Origin: an uncultured beta proteobacterium
Lineage (GTDB): Bacteria; Pseudomonadota; Gammaproteobacteria; Burkholderiales; Burkholderiaceae_C
Reading direction: 5' to 3'
Length of the DNA stretch: 8,191 nt
Assembly: GCA_903944555.1 (NCBI GenBank)
Contig: CAJASG010000270.1
Span: 1-8,191, forward strand
The position numbers and the translations under genes are program-made. The notes below the pieces were generated by a model. That model saw only the letters and a list, made by a program, of their open reading frames with translations, was not told the DNA's origin and made no database searches. This document shows, one piece after another, positions 5,346 to 8,191 of the stretch (position 1 is the stretch's first letter; every line of letters begins with the position of its first letter).

Positions 5346-8191
5346 ATGACCTCCAAAGTACTGATCGTTGCAGACCGGGAGTTGGCGCACATCCGGAAAA
5401 TGGCAAAGCGCGATGCGCTCTACAAAGACGTGGTGAATCAGGCCGTGAGTGGCATTGTGCTGATCGATGTGCTGACCCTCCAGTTCATCGAGTTCAACGA
5501 GGCGGCCTGTGCGATTTTGGGTTACACCCGAGAAGAATTTTCCACGATGGGGGTGCGCGACATACAGGGTGAGATGGATGAGTCCATGATCGTCTCCCGT
5601 ATGCTGGTGATCCTTGAAATCGGTCAGGACAGCTTTGACACCCTGCATCGGCACAAGGACGGAACGTGCATCCATGTTCATGTGAACCTGCGCACACTGA
5701 CCCTGGACGGTCGCGTTTGCCTGGTTGGGATTCACATGGACATTTCTTCGTATAAAGCGAAGGAGATGGAACTGGTGCTCCACCGCAGCAAGCTGCAAGT
5801 GTTGGTGGATGAGCGAACTGCACACCTGAATCGGATAGTGTCTGAATTGGAAATCAGCGAACGCAAACACCGTTTGCTGATCAATAACAGCCACGACATC
5901 ATCTACACGCTCAATACGCAGGGTGTGATTACTTTTGTCTCCCCCAGTTGGACGGCTCTGCTCGGACACCCTGTTAGCCAAGTCTTGGGGCAGCAGCTGG
6001 ACTCCTACGCGCACCCGGATGACCTTCCGGCATGCTTGGCGGCGGTCAAAAAGATTTACCAAACCCAACAAAGCGCTTTCAGCGTCGAATACCGCATCCG
6101 GCACATGGATGGGACTTGGCGCTGGCACAAGTCCAATGCGGTGGCCTTGGTAGACGAAGTCGGTGCTGTGTATGGGATTGAGGGCAGTGCCAGCGACATT
6201 ACCGAGCGCAAGCTGGCGGAAGAGGCCGCACATGCCGCCAATAGGGCTAAGTCGGAATTTCTGGCCAATATGAGCCATGAAATTCGCACCCCCATGAATG
6301 GCGTTGTGGGCATGGTGGACGTGCTGCAACGCACAGCACTGCAGCCCGAGCAGCGGCGTATGCTCGACGTCATCCAGCATTCCTCGTTGGCCCTGCTGCG
6401 TATTCTTAACGACATTCTGGATTTTTCCAAGATAGAGGCGGGCAGCTTGTTGATGGAGAGCTTGCCCACGCATCTGCGCGAAGTGGCGGAGAGTTCTGCA
6501 CAGTTGATGCTCGCCAGCGTGGGCGATAGGGCGGTTGACTTGAGCGTATTCGTCGCGCCGGAATTGCCTACCTACATCCTGTGCGACCCAATGCGCTTGC
6601 GCCAGGTGTTGCTCAACCTGCTGGGGAATGCGGTCAAATTTACCAAGCTGGGTGAAGGTCAGTCAGCCCGGGTCATGCTGTTTGTGGAGTCGTGCACACT
6701 GGCCAATGCGTGCCCGGGCGTGCAGTTGCGCGTCGTTGACAACGGTATCGGCATGTCGCCGGAGGTCATAGGCAAACTCTTTCAGCCATTTACCCAGGCG
6801 AGCAATAGCACCGCGCGCAAGTTTGGTGGAACCGGATTGGGCTTGTCGATCTGTCGGCGGCTGATCGAGTTGATGGGGGGGACTGTTTCTGTGCAAAGTA
6901 ACTTGGGCGAAGGCTCCGAGTTCACCATAGCATTGCCATTGCAGGCGGTACCAGCGGATGGGATGCCCGTGTTCGAGCCTCAATTGGACGGTATCTGGGT
7001 CCTGGCCATTACTGCCGATCCCGTGGCGTTGAGAATCATCACGACCTACTGCGGTGTAGCCGGTGCACAAGTCACCGTGGTGCCTGATATTGCAGGCGCT
7101 CGCCAACAGCTTCAGCAAGCACCGTACACCCGCGGGCCAACGGTCGTGTTGGTCGGCTTATTCATCACCACCCCCACCGAAGAACTCGATCTGCCACACC
7201 ATGTGAACGTCGTGCGGCTGGTGCGCCGTGGTGGCCCGGGGTATGCCAATCAACACACCGTGAACGCCCGTCCGCTACTTTGTCGCGATCTGATTCAAGC
7301 GGTAGCCATCGCCGCCGGGCGCATGATTGCGCCCGAGCCGTCGGCGCCAGAACATCTGCAACCCGGGCTGGTGCAACTTGAAGCCCCCAGCGCTGAGCAG
7401 GCCTTTGCAGCCAATCGCCTGATCCTGTTGGCGGAGGACAATGAAGTCAACCGCGATGTGATGCAGGAGCAACTGCGCCTGCTGGGTTACGCCGCCGAAG
7501 TGGCCGAGGATGGGGTCATGGCACTGCAGATGTGGCGAACCGGCCGCTACGCCCTGTTGCTAACCGATTGCAGCATGCCCAATATGGATGGCTTCGAGTT
7601 GACACAGGCGATACGGCAATGCGAGCCCGCGGGTCAGCGTCTTCCGATTATTGCGGTTACCGCCAATGCGATGTTGGGCGAGGCACAACGATGCCTGGCC
7701 AGTGGCATGGACGATTACCTGTCCAAACCGTTGCGCATGACTGAACTTGGTCAGATGTTGACCAAGTGGCTGTCACCGAAACGACTGCCAACAGTTGCAC
7801 CGTTAGGTCAGGTTGCGAACCAAGTGCCGTCGCCCGCGATCGCCATATGGGATGCCGGCGCCCTGGCTCAGTTGGTTGGCAATAACCCGCTCATGCATAG
7901 CCGTTTGCTGGATAAGTTTTTGATCGGCGGTCGTGAACAAGTTGCATCGGTCCAAGCGGCTGCCGCTGCCCAAGATCTCGGCACCGTGACCCGGGTCGCG
8001 CACACCTTGAAGTCGGCTGCCCGCACGGTGGGCGCCATGGCGCTGGGCGAGCTGTGCCAATCCCTGGAAGCTGCTGGGAGAAAGGGTGATGTAACTGGGT
8101 GTGAGGCAATGACCCATCGCCTGGTGGGTGCATTTTCTGAAGTGGAAGAAGAAATTGGAGCGCATTGCGCGGGACTCCCCCTAAATATAAA
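5346..8191 (+). CDS. Soluble hybrid histidine kinase (PAS-PAS-HisKA-HATPase-pseudoreceiver-receiver-HPt), 3' end beyond window
   Basis: Multi-step phosphorelay kinase; 948 codons are visible and no stop occurs before the edge. Order: PAS1 (about 26-138), coiled linker (139-175), PAS2 (about 172-288, ending GSASDITERK), HisKA (about 300-368, FLANMSHEIRTPMNG, phospho-His311), HATPase (about 413-533: NLLGNAVKF with Asn428, DNGIG 465-469, GGTGLGLS 494-501), a receiver-like fold without catalytic acids (about 549-660), a true receiver (about 691-808: Glu697-Asp698, Asp741 in LLLTDCSMPNMDG, Thr772, Lys794), a linker and an HPt domain (about 836-935: AHTLKSAARTVGA, phospho-His886). There is no membrane helix. 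ATG 5346 is the first start after the in-frame TGA at 5316; the only SD-like stretch, GGGG at 5329-5332, is rather far away, and a second ATG at 5400 would also keep PAS1. The expected path is His311, Asp741, His886, then a separate regulator, plausibly the one encoded upstream. The C-terminal relay order matches BvgS/EvgS/BarA, but the periplasmic sensors of those proteins are absent. Confidence 0.93.
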   Translation, partial: MTSKVLIVADRELAHIRKMAKRDALYKDVVNQAVSGIVLIDVLTLQFIEFNEAACAILGYTREEFSTMGVRDIQGEMDESMIVSRMLVILEIGQDSFDTLHRHKDGTCIHVHVNLRTLTLDGRVCLVGIHMDISSYKAKEMELVLHRSKLQVLVDERTAHLNRIVSELEISERKHRLLINNSHDIIYTLNTQGVITFVSPSWTALLGHPVSQVLGQQLDSYAHPDDLPACLAAVKKIYQTQQSAFSVEYRIRHMDGTWRWHKSNAVALVDEVGAVYGIEGSASDITERKLAEEAAHAANRAKSEFLANMSHEIRTPMNGVVGMVDVLQRTALQPEQRRMLDVIQHSSLALLRILNDILDFSKIEAGSLLMESLPTHLREVAESSAQLMLASVGDRAVDLSVFVAPELPTYILCDPMRLRQVLLNLLGNAVKFTKLGEGQSARVMLFVESCTLANACPGVQLRVVDNGIGMSPEVIGKLFQPFTQASNSTARKFGGTGLGLSICRRLIELMGGTVSVQSNLGEGSEFTIALPLQAVPADGMPVFEPQLDGIWVLAITADPVALRIITTYCGVAGAQVTVVPDIAGARQQLQQAPYTRGPTVVLVGLFITTPTEELDLPHHVNVVRLVRRGGPGYANQHTVNARPLLCRDLIQAVAIAAGRMIAPEPSAPEHLQPGLVQLEAPSAEQAFAANRLILLAEDNEVNRDVMQEQLRLLGYAAEVAEDGVMALQMWRTGRYALLLTDCSMPNMDGFELTQAIRQCEPAGQRLPIIAVTANAMLGEAQRCLASGMDDYLSKPLRMTELGQMLTKWLSPKRLPTVAPLGQVANQVPSPAIAIWDAGALAQLVGNNPLMHSRLLDKFLIGGREQVASVQAAAAAQDLGTVTRVAHTLKSAARTVGAMALGELCQSLEAAGRKGDVTGCEAMTHRLVGAFSEVEEEIGAHCAGLPLNI

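Noticed and set aside
5285..5572. Plus-strand frame starting at 5285, which could seem to be a small gene after the regulator
   Set aside because: From 5346 on it runs out of frame with the clear PAS domain of the hybrid kinase and has no domain features.
5283..6473. Long minus-strand open frame (396 codons) opposite the hybrid kinase
   Set aside because: It lies wholly within or just ahead of the hybrid kinase, whose PAS and HisKA motifs are unmistakable. Its translation is His/Gln-rich with no domain pattern, as expected from an antisense shadow.

Overview
The window looks like chromosomal DNA of a betaproteobacterium, most likely of the Comamonadaceae (Rhodoferax/Acidovorax/Polaromonas type). 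The grounds are high GC, the style of the two-component genes, and a short sequence at about 709-774 that I recognise from memory as a repeat scattered through Comamonadaceae genomes. No tRNA, rRNA, CRISPR array, transposase or integrase is visible.

Left third (18-2691, minus strand): one long gene for an FtsX/MacB-superfamily ABC transporter permease of about 890 codons. It is split by a one-base frameshift at 1033-1038, where a run of four T on the coding strand brings in a TGA. The N-terminal 552 codons and C-terminal 338 codons join perfectly if one T is removed. The gene also carries the 66-bp repeat in frame within a periplasmic part. Its ATP-binding partner is not in the window.

Middle and right (2829-8191, plus strand): after a 137-bp divergent intergenic region comes a signalling cluster. 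First is a soluble PAS-PAS histidine kinase of the NarX/DegS (HisKA_3) type, then a NarL/FixJ-type response regulator overlapping it by 4 bp. A 118-bp gap full of short inverted repeats follows. The last gene is a large soluble hybrid kinase with the order PAS, PAS, HisKA, HATPase, degenerate receiver, receiver, HPt. It starts at 5346 and is still open at the right edge (948 codons seen).

The first kinase and regulator are almost surely a cognate, translationally coupled pair. The hybrid kinase has the BvgS/EvgS/BarA-like C-terminal relay order, and such kinases usually pass phosphate from the HPt to a NarL/FixJ-type regulator. The simplest model is that both kinases feed the single regulator at 4595-5227, and that this regulator may act on the palindromic gap before the hybrid kinase. 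The convergence and the target site are inference. Neither kinase has a membrane segment, so both should sense cytoplasmic signals through PAS domains; no ligand can be read from the sequence.
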